NCBI GenBank assembly: GCA_031963005.1
Contig: JASSUL010000006.1
Location: 62,001-126,000, forward strand
Length of the DNA: 64,000 nt
Direction of reading: 5' to 3'
From: JASSUD01 sp031963005
Lineage (GTDB): Bacteria > Pseudomonadota > Gammaproteobacteria > Burkholderiales > Burkholderiaceae
The position numbers were made by a program, and so were the translations under genes. Shown one piece after another: positions 45,602 to 54,888 of the stretch (the first letter of the stretch is position 1; each line of letters opens with the position of its first letter). The notes under the pieces were generated by a model. That model worked only from the letters and a program-made list of their open reading frames with translations, did not search any database and was not told the origin of the DNA.

Positions 45602-47376
45602 GCAGTGGCTCCAGAGTGGGCGGCCAGTTCGCCAATCGTCTGCCTAAAAATTTCCGCGCGATGAATATAATTGCGGAACATATCCAGGCTCGCGCAGCAG
45701 GGGGAGAGCAAAATGGTATTTCCCGGCTCGGCCAATGAAGCGGCGGTTCTTGTCGCTTCTTCAAGCGTTGCGCAATCATAGAGTGGAACGCCACTAGGTA
45801 AGAGCGTGGCGCGCAAATCAGGCGCTGCTTGGCCGATGAGCATAACTGCGCGACAAGTCTGTGCAATGGGTTCTACCAGATCAGAAAAATCTTGCCCTTT
45901 ACCTTCTCCGCCCAAAATCAGGACAACATGATGGCTATTGTTGTACATCAAGCCATAGAGCGCTGCCAGTGTTGCGCCTACATTGGTCGCTTTGCTGTCA
46001 TCAATAAAACAGAGCCCGTCAAACGAAGCGACATGTTCGAAACGGTGTGCCTCGCCCGAATATTCGCGCAGCCCTTGCAATAGCGGTGTAAGCGGTACAT
46101 CCAGTATGCCGCAGAGTGCAAGCGCAGCCAGTGCATTCGCTAGGTTATGGCGACCTTGAATGCGTAAGGCATGCGCCGGGATAATGTATTCGATCTGGAT
46201 AGGCGCTTTGTGCGGGTCGCTATGCGTATGTGCTTGCGTTTTTGGGGCGCTTGCAGCTGGTTTGGCGCGGACTATCCAGGTTTTTCCAGGAGACTCCTCG
46301 ATGCCCCAATCTCCCGCATGTTGCGGAATATCTAGACCAAAAGTGACGGTTTTAGACGTGTGTAAAGAGGGAGCACGCGCTGCATCGCGCTCAGCAAAAC
46401 GCAGGCTATGCGGGTCATCTCGATTTAAGACGCGTAAGGTGTGCGCGTCCTGTATAGCAAGATCATGGTGCTGATCATATTGAAAAACGCTATCGGGTTT
46501 TTTGCTATCCACACGCACGAATTCTTCGTCTGTCTTGATAGCAGCATGCGCTTTGCTACTGGATAGAGAAGCTGGCCCAAAAATACGAGCTTTTGCGCGT
46601 GCATACGCTTCAAAACTCTCATGCCAATCGAGATGATCGACCGACATATTCAGCAGTGCAGCAGCATCGGGACAAAAACTGCAAGTGGATTGCAATTGAA
46701 AACTAGACAGCTCCAGAACCCAGACTTCAGGGAGGGCCTGGATATTCAGATCGATAGGGCCATGATTCGTGCCTACCGCGTGCATTGTGCGCTGAACCGT
46801 ATCTATGAACGGTATGTCTTGGAGGGTCGAGGTGGCGTCGAGTGCGCGTCCTAGCGAATCCAATAGGCTTGGGCCGATATTGCCCGCGATCACCGTACGT
46901 AGTCCAGCATGCTTGCACAAAAGCCCCGTGAGCGCGGTTGTCGTTGTTTTGCCATTGGTACCCGTGATGGCTAAAACTTTGGGCGTATAGCCTTGTATAT
47001 GCAATGCCTTGAGCGCTTGCGCGAAAAACTCCAACTCGCCCCATACGGGAATTTGACGTTGGTTTGCCACTGCTAGCAAACTAGCAAGGCCAGGCTCTAA
47101 TGGAGAGAGGCCAGGGCTCAGCGCAATAAGCTCGATAGGCCGCCCTGGTTGCTGTGTATCGGTACTTGGAAGATTCAGCAAAGCAGGGGTGAAAGGACCA
47201 CAATGCAAGGCTTTTTGCTGATCAAGTGCGTAAGCATGGGCTGCATGGGGAGGGGTAGCGCGTGTATCTGCCAAATAGAGCTCGCACCCTTGGCGCGCGC
47301 ACCAGTTCGCCATGGCGAGGCCGGAGTCGCCGAGTCCTAAAACAAGGGTAGTGGGTTGATGGTAAGGGCCGAGCAT
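45598..47376 (-). CDS. murD: UDP-MurNAc-L-alanine--D-glutamate ligase, enlarged
   Basis: 592 residues from the ATG at 47376 (a TTG lies two codons earlier); E. coli MurD has 438. Adds D-glutamate to the growing stem peptide. Motifs: TLVLGLGDSGLAMANWC, the P-loop ITGTNGKTTTTAL, VLELSSFQL, NMSVDHLDWHES, GRHNLANALAAL, CFIDDSKATNVGAT and LLSPCCASLDMF. Extra segments occur before VLELSSFQL (about 30 residues), after the DHLDWH region (SLSSSKAHAAIKTDEEFV) and near PAASAPKTQAHTHSDPHKA. All catalytic motifs are intact. Confidence 0.94.
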   Translation of the reverse strand: MLGPYHQPTTLVLGLGDSGLAMANWCARQGCELYLADTRATPPHAAHAYALDQQKALHCGPFTPALLNLPSTDTQQPGRPIELIALSPGLSPLEPGLASLLAVANQRQIPVWGELEFFAQALKALHIQGYTPKVLAITGTNGKTTTTALTGLLCKHAGLRTVIAGNIGPSLLDSLGRALDATSTLQDIPFIDTVQRTMHAVGTNHGPIDLNIQALPEVWVLELSSFQLQSTCSFCPDAAALLNMSVDHLDWHESFEAYARAKARIFGPASLSSSKAHAAIKTDEEFVRVDSKKPDSVFQYDQHHDLAIQDAHTLRVLNRDDPHSLRFAERDAARAPSLHTSKTVTFGLDIPQHAGDWGIEESPGKTWIVRAKPAASAPKTQAHTHSDPHKAPIQIEYIIPAHALRIQGRHNLANALAALALCGILDVPLTPLLQGLREYSGEAHRFEHVASFDGLCFIDDSKATNVGATLAALYGLMYNNSHHVVLILGGEGKGQDFSDLVEPIAQTCRAVMLIGQAAPDLRATLLPSGVPLYDCATLEEATRTAASLAEPGNTILLSPCCASLDMFRNYIHRAEIFRQTIGELAAHSGATA

Positions 47377-47453
47377 GATCAACAGGGTATGCGAATAAAG
47401 AGTATAAATATAAAATCAAACGATAAGCGTAATGATCGCTAGGGAGACGCTCC

Positions 47454-48623
47454 CTAACGCAGTTTGAGCGTGGAAAGACCAATCAACACTAAAATAAAGG
47501 TGACGATCCAAAACCGTACAACTACTTGCGTTTCAGGCCAGCCGCATAATTCAAAGTGATGGTGTAATGGCGCCATTCTAAAAATACGTCGGCCTGTGCC
47601 GTAGCGCAGCTTGGTGTATTTAAACCAGATCACTTGCAACATCACAGACAGCGTTTCCGCTACGAAGACGCCACCCATCACAAACAATACAATTTCCTGG
47701 CGCACGATAATCGCAATCGTGCCCAGCGCTCCACCGAGTGCTAAAGCGCCGACATCGCCCATAAAAACACGGGCTGGATGGGTGTTGTACCAAAGAAATC
47801 CCAATCCTGCGCCACCCAGTGCAGAGCAAAAAACCAATACTTCGCCCGCTCCCGGTACAAACGGGAACAGAAGATATTTCGCGTATACGGCATTGCCCAT
47901 CACATAGGCAAAAACACCCAATGCAGCGCCCACTAATATCACTGGCATGATGACTAGTCCATCTAGACCATCTGTCAAATTCACCGCATTGCTAGAGCCT
48001 ACAATGACAAAATAACTTAATGCTATGAAACCGTATAAGCCTAGGGGATAACTGACCGATTTAAAAAACGGCACCCACAAATCAGCGCGCGCAGGTAAAG
48101 TTTGCGGCAAACCATCCTGTAGCCAAACCATTAATACATCAAAAATATTTTTATTATCGGCTTCTGAAAGGCTAAATGCTAAATACACTGCAGCAATAAT
48201 CCCAATGAGAGATTGCCAAAAATATTTTTCCCTAGACCGCATCCCATTGGGGTCTCGACGCGCCACTTTGCGGTAATCATCGACCCAGCCGATGCAACCA
48301 TAGCCCAGTGTGACTAGCAATAAAACCCAAACGAAGCGATTGCTTAAATCGGCCCATAATAAGGTTGAAATGGCAATGCTCAATAAGATTAAGGCGCCAC
48401 CCATCGTAGGTGTGCCTGATTTTACCAAATGCGTACCGGGCCCATCTGTGCGTACGGCCTGCCCCATTTTGAGTGCAGTCAACCAACGAATCACCATAGG
48501 TCCGCATAATAGCCCGATGAGTAATGCGGTCATCATCGCCATGACTGCGCGAAAAGTGAGGTAATTCACGACCCGCAAAAAACTCCAATCATTTTGTAGC
48601 CAGTGCGCTAAAAGTAGCAGCAT
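47454..48623 (-). CDS. mraY: Phospho-N-acetylmuramoyl-pentapeptide-transferase
   Basis: 389 residues. Ten-helix membrane enzyme that transfers phospho-MurNAc-pentapeptide to undecaprenyl phosphate (lipid I). Motifs: KSGTPTMGGALILLSI, WVDDYRKV, NAVNLTDGLDGL, YNTHPARVFMGDVGALALGGALG, and the HHHFELCGWPE loop. Length and sequence are ordinary, with no insertion. 135 bases separate it from murF. Confidence 0.96.
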   Translation of the reverse strand: MLLLLAHWLQNDWSFLRVVNYLTFRAVMAMMTALLIGLLCGPMVIRWLTALKMGQAVRTDGPGTHLVKSGTPTMGGALILLSIAISTLLWADLSNRFVWVLLLVTLGYGCIGWVDDYRKVARRDPNGMRSREKYFWQSLIGIIAAVYLAFSLSEADNKNIFDVLMVWLQDGLPQTLPARADLWVPFFKSVSYPLGLYGFIALSYFVIVGSSNAVNLTDGLDGLVIMPVILVGAALGVFAYVMGNAVYAKYLLFPFVPGAGEVLVFCSALGGAGLGFLWYNTHPARVFMGDVGALALGGALGTIAIIVRQEIVLFVMGGVFVAETLSVMLQVIWFKYTKLRYGTGRRIFRMAPLHHHFELCGWPETQVVVRFWIVTFILVLIGLSTLKLR

Positions 48624-48758
48624 GAAACATCCTTGAATTCAGTAGAGCATGGCCTAGAAAAAGTATCGCTAGGTTTTTGAAAGATTCCTCTTTCGTTTTT
48701 TGCGCGATGAAAAATCAGCGCAGGAAAATGAAAAATACTTCGAAAAATACTTTTCTAT

Positions 48759-50258
48759 CTATGAAGGTTTTGTATGAGAAAGCTGCTGGATAATGCGCTC
48801 CATTTTCATAAACCGTGATCCTTTGATTAGCAAGGTGGCTTGCGGATCAAAGGGAATACTTTGCATATGCTGTATCAAAGGCTCGATGGCATCAAAATGC
48901 ATTGCGCCCGCGCCAAATGCTTCGCATGTGTAATAGCTGTCTTTTCCTAAGGTGTACAGCTTGTCGATACCGCATGCACGAGCATACACACCAATCTCTT
49001 GGTGAAAATCCTGGCTTTGAGTGCCTACTTCGCCCATATCGCCGATAACGAGAATACGAGGGCTGGGGTATGCGGTTAATACATCGATCGCGGCGCGCAT
49101 AGAATCGGGATTAGCGTTATAACTATCGTCGATAACGCGTATTCCCGATAAGGGCCCTTCAGCAATGTGCTGCAGGGCTAGGCGACCAGAGACCGGAACA
49201 AAGGATTCTAAGCCCTGCCGAATAGCGCTTAGATCGACCCCTGCGGCTAATGCAGTAGCGCTGGCTGCTAAAGCGTTGCGTTGATTATGTACGCCTAATG
49301 CTTGCAGAGTGACAGTGATAGCGCCAGCGGGCGTGCGGATATGCAAACGTTGGGTAGAGGTAACCGAATCGATTTGCCCTTCAGTTTGTGCTTGTGAGGC
49401 GTATTGCGTTGCTTCGAGGGTACCTTGTATTGCCGCCAATGAGATGGGGGTATCCGCATCGCGTGCAGTATGAAGTGCAAAATCCAAAATGGGTCGTTGC
49501 CCAGCGGCTTCACGCCAAAGTGGTGTGTAGGGGTCATCTGCCGGGAAAACGGCGATTCCATCTGGTGCGAGAGCATGCAGTATGCTGGCATGTTCTAATG
49601 CTACCGCTTCCACACTAGACATAAATTCTTGATGTTCACGCTGTGCATTATTGATCAGCGCAATGGTTGGCTGTGCGAGTTGAGCGAGATGTTCGGTTTC
49701 CCCGGGGTGATTCATCCCTAATTCAATGACGGCCAAACGATCGGTATCTTGCAAGCGCAGCAAGCTTAGGGGGACTCCGATCGCATTATTCAAATTACCC
49801 TGCGTAGCCAATCGATGTTCGATGCCGACAGCAGCTGCAAAAATCGCAGCGATCATCTCCTTCACCGTGGTTTTGCCATTGCTGCCCGTCACTGCAACTA
49901 ACGGTAATGAAAATGCAGCGCGCCAGTGACGCGCCAACTCTTCTAATGCACGCTGTGTATCGGGTACCTGCAGTGCAGGCAACGGCAGTGAGGGTCCAGA
50001 GGGCGCTTTCGCATCCCATGTGTAGTCGCACGAGATTAGGGCCGCACTCGCGCTTCGCGCTGCAGCTTGCGCTAAAAACGTATGTCCATCAACACGTTCC
50101 CCAGGCAATGCAACAAACAGCGCCTGCGGCGCTAAGGTACGACTGTCGATCGAGACGCTGGTAAAAGGCGTGTCAGGGTTGCCGATGATGCGGGCTTGGG
50201 TCGTCCATGCTGCTGCATCACGTAAAGTCGGTATTTTTGTCTGCATCTTCATCCGCAT
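48759..50258 (-). CDS. murF: UDP-MurNAc-tripeptide--D-Ala-D-Ala ligase
   Basis: 499 residues. Adds the D-Ala-D-Ala made by Ddl. Motifs: SIDSRTLAPQALFVALPGE, P-loop VTGSNGKTTVKEMIAAI, TQGNLNNAIGVPLSLLRL, ELGMNHPGETEHLA, LGVHNQRNALAASATAL, VIDDSYNANPDSMRAAID. A polar insert (about residues 265-300) is larger than in E. coli MurF (452). It starts 5 bases after the murE stop; three in-frame ATGs crowd the start, so the exact one is uncertain. Confidence 0.95.
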   Translation of the reverse strand: MRMKMQTKIPTLRDAAAWTTQARIIGNPDTPFTSVSIDSRTLAPQALFVALPGERVDGHTFLAQAAARSASAALISCDYTWDAKAPSGPSLPLPALQVPDTQRALEELARHWRAAFSLPLVAVTGSNGKTTVKEMIAAIFAAAVGIEHRLATQGNLNNAIGVPLSLLRLQDTDRLAVIELGMNHPGETEHLAQLAQPTIALINNAQREHQEFMSSVEAVALEHASILHALAPDGIAVFPADDPYTPLWREAAGQRPILDFALHTARDADTPISLAAIQGTLEATQYASQAQTEGQIDSVTSTQRLHIRTPAGAITVTLQALGVHNQRNALAASATALAAGVDLSAIRQGLESFVPVSGRLALQHIAEGPLSGIRVIDDSYNANPDSMRAAIDVLTAYPSPRILVIGDMGEVGTQSQDFHQEIGVYARACGIDKLYTLGKDSYYTCEAFGAGAMHFDAIEPLIQHMQSIPFDPQATLLIKGSRFMKMERIIQQLSHTKPS

Positions 50259-50263
50259 TTTTA

Positions 50264-52132
50264 TTATTTGCCTCTTTTTCTATGGCCGATACATTCCGAT
50301 ATAGGCGTGCCTTCGGCGTGAGCGGTGTGCAATACGGTATTTTGAAATGTCTTTGCCGCAGCACCCTGTGGCATCTCACGCAGTGGAGTGGTTTGAGATA
50401 GCGCAGGGTGTTTGGAATCAGAGGGAGGCGGTACTATCCCTTTTTTCCCTCGCGCAGCGAGTGCTAAACGCGCATGATCATGATCCGAGAAGGGCAGTTT
50501 TTTGCCTTGGATTTCTTGCGTAGATTCATGCCCTTTGCCGGCTAAAACGATAACATCTTGTGCTTGGGCTTGGCGGATCGTTTGCAAAATCGCCACCGCA
50601 CGATCTTCAATACGTTTTGCGTGCTCGGGGTGATCCATGCCTTGTGCTATTGCATCGATAATCGCTGCAGGGGTTTCACTGCGCGGATTATCGGTGGTGA
50701 GCACCACTTTGTCGGCTAACTTTTCTGCAATCTTGCCCATGAGAGGGCGTTTTTGGGTATCTCGATCTCCGCCACAACCCATCATGCAAGCAAGTTGACC
50801 TCCGCGTTGTTGCGTAACCGTACGGAGTACCGTGAGCGCTTTTTCAAGCGCATCCGGAGTGTGCGCATAATCAATGACGATTAAAGGCTCATTGGCCTGG
50901 AGATTGCCTCCCACTTTTTGCATTCGACCCGCAACAGGAATTAATTTAGACAGTTGCGCTAATGCATGCTTAAAGGGGATATTCGCTGCAATCAGGCTAG
51001 CGAATACGGCTAGGGTATTGCTGACGTTAAAGGTACCCAGCGCCGCGATCTCGACTTCCCCTTTTCCCCAACTCGAATGCACTTCAAACGCAGTCCCTTG
51101 AGACGTTGCGCGCAGTTTGGATGCGTATACAAATTCCGTGTGGCGGTTTGTAAATGATGAAGCAGGAAGAGCAGCTAAAGTCGTTGATGGTTTTGCTTCG
51201 CAAGTGGCTGCATATGTGGGCCAATCTACCGAATCAGATGCGCCTAAAGAGGAATGCTGCGCAGCCTCAGTATGTATTCCATACGCAATAACGCGGCGCG
51301 CATCCAAGGGGCGTGCTAATAAATTCGCTCCTAGAGGATCATCCCGATTAATGATGGCGCAGCCCAGATGAGGCCACTCTATAAGACGGGCTTTCGTCGC
51401 GGCGTAGGCTTGCAGTGTGCCGTGATAATCTAAGTGATCCTGGCTGAGATTGGTAAAAATCGCTACATCGAGCGCTGTTCCATTGAGCCGTCCTAAATGT
51501 AATGCATGCGAAGAAGCCTCGAGCGCCACAGCGCACAGTTTGTCATCGCGCAACTGCGCTAGCTGATACTGGAATTGCGGTGCGTTAGGCGTGGTAAATC
51601 CCGTGGTATGCAGATGATCGAGGGAGCCACTCCCTAATGTTCCAATGATCCCACAAGGCAGATGCAATTTGCACAATGCTTGAGCAATCCAGTGACTGCA
51701 AGAGGTTTTGCCATTGGTGCCCGTAATGCCTATTAAGAAAAGATTTGCACTGGGATGGTCATACCATGCACTGGATAAAGGGCCTGCTAAATCAGAGAGC
51801 CCAATAATGGGTTGTACGATGTCGGAATAAGTGATGGGATCGTTGTCGCGAGAGGCGTTGTCTTCCGCAGACTCCCACAGCACAAGGCTTGCTCCACGGT
51901 TCAAGGCCTCTCGTATATAAGATTGCTGATCGGTCTTGTCCGCGGTATAGGCCAAGAACGCATCACCGGCTTGGATTGCTCGACTATCCGTATGGAGACG
52001 TGCAGTAGGAGCCAAATATTTTTTTAAAGCCTGCAGCGCTTTATAAAAAGCCGGTTCCAATGCGGCGCTAATGGCAGGCGCCGTGCTATTTATAGAAAAC
52101 GGTTTAGATGACTTAAGCATGGACGTTTTCAT
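50264..52132 (-). CDS. murE: UDP-MurNAc-tripeptide synthetase, meso-DAP type, enlarged
   Basis: 622 residues; E. coli MurE has 495. Adds the third stem-peptide residue. The substrate motif DNPR (TTDNPRSETP) indicates meso-diaminopimelate, the Gram-negative type. Other motifs: HTDSRAIQAGDAFLAY, P-loop GITGTNGKTSCSHWI, TTPNAPQFQYQL, SSHALHLGRLNG, NLSQDHLDYHGT and VIDYAHTPDALEKAL. Polar inserts lie near residues 280-330 (CEAKPSTTLAALPASS) and in a 50-residue C-terminal tail. The start overlaps the ftsI stop (ATGA at 52129-52132). Confidence 0.95.
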   Translation of the reverse strand: MKTSMLKSSKPFSINSTAPAISAALEPAFYKALQALKKYLAPTARLHTDSRAIQAGDAFLAYTADKTDQQSYIREALNRGASLVLWESAEDNASRDNDPITYSDIVQPIIGLSDLAGPLSSAWYDHPSANLFLIGITGTNGKTSCSHWIAQALCKLHLPCGIIGTLGSGSLDHLHTTGFTTPNAPQFQYQLAQLRDDKLCAVALEASSHALHLGRLNGTALDVAIFTNLSQDHLDYHGTLQAYAATKARLIEWPHLGCAIINRDDPLGANLLARPLDARRVIAYGIHTEAAQHSSLGASDSVDWPTYAATCEAKPSTTLAALPASSFTNRHTEFVYASKLRATSQGTAFEVHSSWGKGEVEIAALGTFNVSNTLAVFASLIAANIPFKHALAQLSKLIPVAGRMQKVGGNLQANEPLIVIDYAHTPDALEKALTVLRTVTQQRGGQLACMMGCGGDRDTQKRPLMGKIAEKLADKVVLTTDNPRSETPAAIIDAIAQGMDHPEHAKRIEDRAVAILQTIRQAQAQDVIVLAGKGHESTQEIQGKKLPFSDHDHARLALAARGKKGIVPPPSDSKHPALSQTTPLREMPQGAAAKTFQNTVLHTAHAEGTPISECIGHRKRGK

Positions 52133-54234
52133 GACAACGCTCCTGCTGCTGAAGTCTTATAAGAGGGGGGATGTAAGAAGGCCGTTTTGGCTGGATTCAC
52201 GCAACTCCTAGGTCCACTACCCTTTTGGGTGCTGGAAGTACCTGATGGAGGACATATATCAAACGGTTTTTGCGGGGCGATATTACGTACTCGTAAAGTA
52301 TTACTCAGGATTTCTGCCGAAACGGGACCTGCGACTTGACCGCCAAAATGCTTGCCTGCACTGGGGCGGTCAATAGAAACGGCTACAATAAAACGGGGAT
52401 CTGGAAAAGGGCCCATTTCAACAATAGAGGCCCGATATTTTTTCCGGTCATATCCATGTTTAGTGTGTTCATAAACCGTGCTGGTTTTGCCTCCGACTCG
52501 ATAACCAGGAACCTGCGCATTCGGGGCCGTACCGCCTGGTGCGACGACGCTTTCTAGCATCGCACTGACCGCTTTTGCGGTTTGCGAAGAGAATACTTGT
52601 GTTCCTGTAAGACTATCTTCTTGATGTTTAAGCAGGGTCAAAGGCAGCAACTGACCACCATGGGCAAACACGGTATAAGCATGCGCCATTTGAAAAAGCG
52701 AAGCGGAAATGCCATATCCGTAGGACATCGTTGCTTGTTCAATGCGGCGCCAGCTTTTCCAAGGCCTGAGACGGCCAGCAACCGTACCGGGAAAACCCAC
52801 CTTCGGGGCTTGGCCCAATCCCACACTGGTAAACATATTCCACATTTCTTCAGGCTTCAATTGCAAAGCGATCTTGCTGATTCCCACATTACTGGATTTT
52901 TTAATCACGCCTGCTACAGTCAAAGTACCATGATTGCTGACATCACTAATTTTCGCGCCATCGATCATGTAATACCCTGGAGCCGTGTATACCGTGCTCG
53001 ATGGCGCGACACGATGTAGGTCTAGTGCCAATGCAACCGTAAAAGGTTTCATGATGGAACCAGGTTCAAACATGTCCGTTAATATCCGATTGCGCAGCTG
53101 CTCGCCGGTTAAATGGGCGCGGTTATTCGGGTTGTATGTTGGGTAGTTGACGAGTGCTAAAACCTCACCCGTTCGCGCATCGACCACGATAGCAGCGCCT
53201 GAACGAGCTTGATTTTGCAAAATGGCTTTTTTCAAGGCGGTGTAGGTGATGTATTGAATCTTGCTATCGACCGAGAGCGTTATATCATGGCCGTCACGTG
53301 GCTCGACCAGCTCATCGACATCTTCTACGATGCGTCCCATACGATCTTTAATCACGCGTCGACTACCTGGTACACCAGCAAGTTGAGATTGAAACCCCAA
53401 CTCAACGCCCTCTTGGCCTTTATCTTCAATACTCGTAAAACCGATCAGATGCGCGGTAATTTCGCCTTCCGGATAAAACCGTTTGTATTCTTTGCGCTGG
53501 TAAATTCCAGGAATATCTAATGCCGCAATTTGCGCAGCACGCTCTAAAGAAACCTGGCGTTTCAAATAGACAAAAGAGCGATCTGACGCAAGTTTCGTTT
53601 GTAATTCCTGTACGCTCATCTCTAAGAGTTGGCTGAGCGCAAAAAGTTTGTCAGGAGAACGCGCTGCTGTCGCAATTTTGGGGTCGACCAATCCTGTCGT
53701 CGCGGTTGTCGCGCTGCGAGCGGCCATAGTCGATGGCGTTTGAGTTTGTACGCGCTGAGAAGTTTGCGCGCATACGGACGACCATGCGGGGTTGGCCTCA
53801 TTGCTCGCCATTGCCGGGTCGGATTTTGCCGGATCTCCTCCTGTAGAGGCCTGGCATGCTACAAATGTTTTGGAAGAAGCTAAAAAAATATCCGGTACAT
53901 CTTCTGGAATAGCCCAAATTGCTCGAGCTGGAAGGCTGGTCGCAAGCACCACGCCATTGCGGTCAAAAATTTTGCCGCGCGTAGCGCTTAATTCTAATGT
54001 ACGTTGGTAACGGCTCTCGCCTTGTTTTTGATAAAACGCATTTCCAGGTCCTTGAATCCAAAAGGCGCGCGCCAGCATGACCGCGAAAGCGATAAATAAA
54101 AAGAAGACCAGTAATTTAGAGCGCCACATCGGCAGATGTAGCGTACTGCTAGGGTATCCCGTAGTAGAGATCTGTATGGCAGGTGGGCGATGAGGCGCGC
54201 CTGTTTGCGCAGTAGATCGGTTTTTTAATATCAC
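52129..54234 (-). CDS. ftsI: Septal transpeptidase FtsI (PBP3) with an unusual KTG motif
   Basis: 701 residues; E. coli FtsI has 588. Cross-links peptidoglycan at the septum, working with FtsW. One N-terminal membrane helix (LLVFFLFIAFAVMLARAF), pedestal domain, then transpeptidase. SxxK is Ser393-Lys396 (EPGSIMKPF), SxN is Ser447-Asn449 (SSNV). The third motif reads GGKTSTV at 583-585, where FtsI normally has KTG followed by T. The following segment ASIVEMGPFPDPRF also departs from the usual ASFVGxxP. Residues about 121-192 are an Ala/Ser/Thr-rich insertion in the pedestal. The DNA codes AAA-ACC-AGC at the motif. It overlaps ftsL and murE by 4 bases each. Confidence 0.93.
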   Translation of the reverse strand: MILKNRSTAQTGAPHRPPAIQISTTGYPSSTLHLPMWRSKLLVFFLFIAFAVMLARAFWIQGPGNAFYQKQGESRYQRTLELSATRGKIFDRNGVVLATSLPARAIWAIPEDVPDIFLASSKTFVACQASTGGDPAKSDPAMASNEANPAWSSVCAQTSQRVQTQTPSTMAARSATTATTGLVDPKIATAARSPDKLFALSQLLEMSVQELQTKLASDRSFVYLKRQVSLERAAQIAALDIPGIYQRKEYKRFYPEGEITAHLIGFTSIEDKGQEGVELGFQSQLAGVPGSRRVIKDRMGRIVEDVDELVEPRDGHDITLSVDSKIQYITYTALKKAILQNQARSGAAIVVDARTGEVLALVNYPTYNPNNRAHLTGEQLRNRILTDMFEPGSIMKPFTVALALDLHRVAPSSTVYTAPGYYMIDGAKISDVSNHGTLTVAGVIKKSSNVGISKIALQLKPEEMWNMFTSVGLGQAPKVGFPGTVAGRLRPWKSWRRIEQATMSYGYGISASLFQMAHAYTVFAHGGQLLPLTLLKHQEDSLTGTQVFSSQTAKAVSAMLESVVAPGGTAPNAQVPGYRVGGKTSTVYEHTKHGYDRKKYRASIVEMGPFPDPRFIVAVSIDRPSAGKHFGGQVAGPVSAEILSNTLRVRNIAPQKPFDICPPSGTSSTQKGSGPRSCVNPAKTAFLHPPSYKTSAAGALS

Positions 54235-54731
54235 GGCGCGCCTCTAGAACGTGCTACAGAGGCTAGCTGCACAGTAGGCGTGCCAGGTGCGGCCAATGCA
54301 GACGGCTTTGCATTGCGCGCATGCTGAAAAGCCGCAGGATAGGTATTTTGCTTGCTTGAAAGCGCCGCATGTTGGGCGACAGGTGTGGCAGAGGGGGATG
54401 AAACCGCTGGTGGCAATGTGCTGGGTTTCATGCCTGGATGAGACGCAGAAGCCAGCGCAGAGTGCTTCAAGTATTGCGTTTGCACAGATTGCACAGGTTC
54501 CATAGCCAATTGGCGTAGGGCAATATTTTCAATCCGCGAAGTTTTACTCAGTGCGCCCTGTTCATACTGCAATCGTGCTGCTTCTTGACGTAACTGTTGT
54601 GCCTGATTTTGCGCGTGATTTAACGCAATAAAAAGATGGCGTTGCTCATACGTTGCATTGATCACGGAAAGTGCGCACGCTAACGCGAGTACAAACAGGA
54701 CGATATTTAAGCGATGAGTCAGGAAGCGCAT
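54231..54731 (-). CDS. ftsL: Cell division protein FtsL, extended
   Basis: 166 residues; E. coli FtsL has 121. Small bitopic divisome protein. One helix (IVLFVLALACALSVINATYE) then a periplasmic coiled coil (NHAQNQAQQLRQEAARLQYEQGAL) and the conserved IENIALRQLAMEPV. The last 75 residues are Ala/Ser/Pro-rich low complexity (PPAVSSPSATPVAQHAAL), not part of the usual protein. It overlaps ftsI by 4 bases; 157 bases separate it from rsmH, in which I see no gene. Confidence 0.9.
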   Translation of the reverse strand: MRFLTHRLNIVLFVLALACALSVINATYEQRHLFIALNHAQNQAQQLRQEAARLQYEQGALSKTSRIENIALRQLAMEPVQSVQTQYLKHSALASASHPGMKPSTLPPAVSSPSATPVAQHAALSSKQNTYPAAFQHARNAKPSALAAPGTPTVQLASVARSRGAP

Positions 54732-54888
54732 TGTGGGATCTTTCAGAGCGTGGTGGGCGCCCGTTGAAGCTTGCTAAAAAAGAGAGGCATTTCTATAAAA
54801 CACATGAGCTATATGAGACAGGCGAAGCCTACCTGAGAATGCAACATTCGACTGCCCGTAAGTGCCGCACACCGTTCTTCAATAAAGC

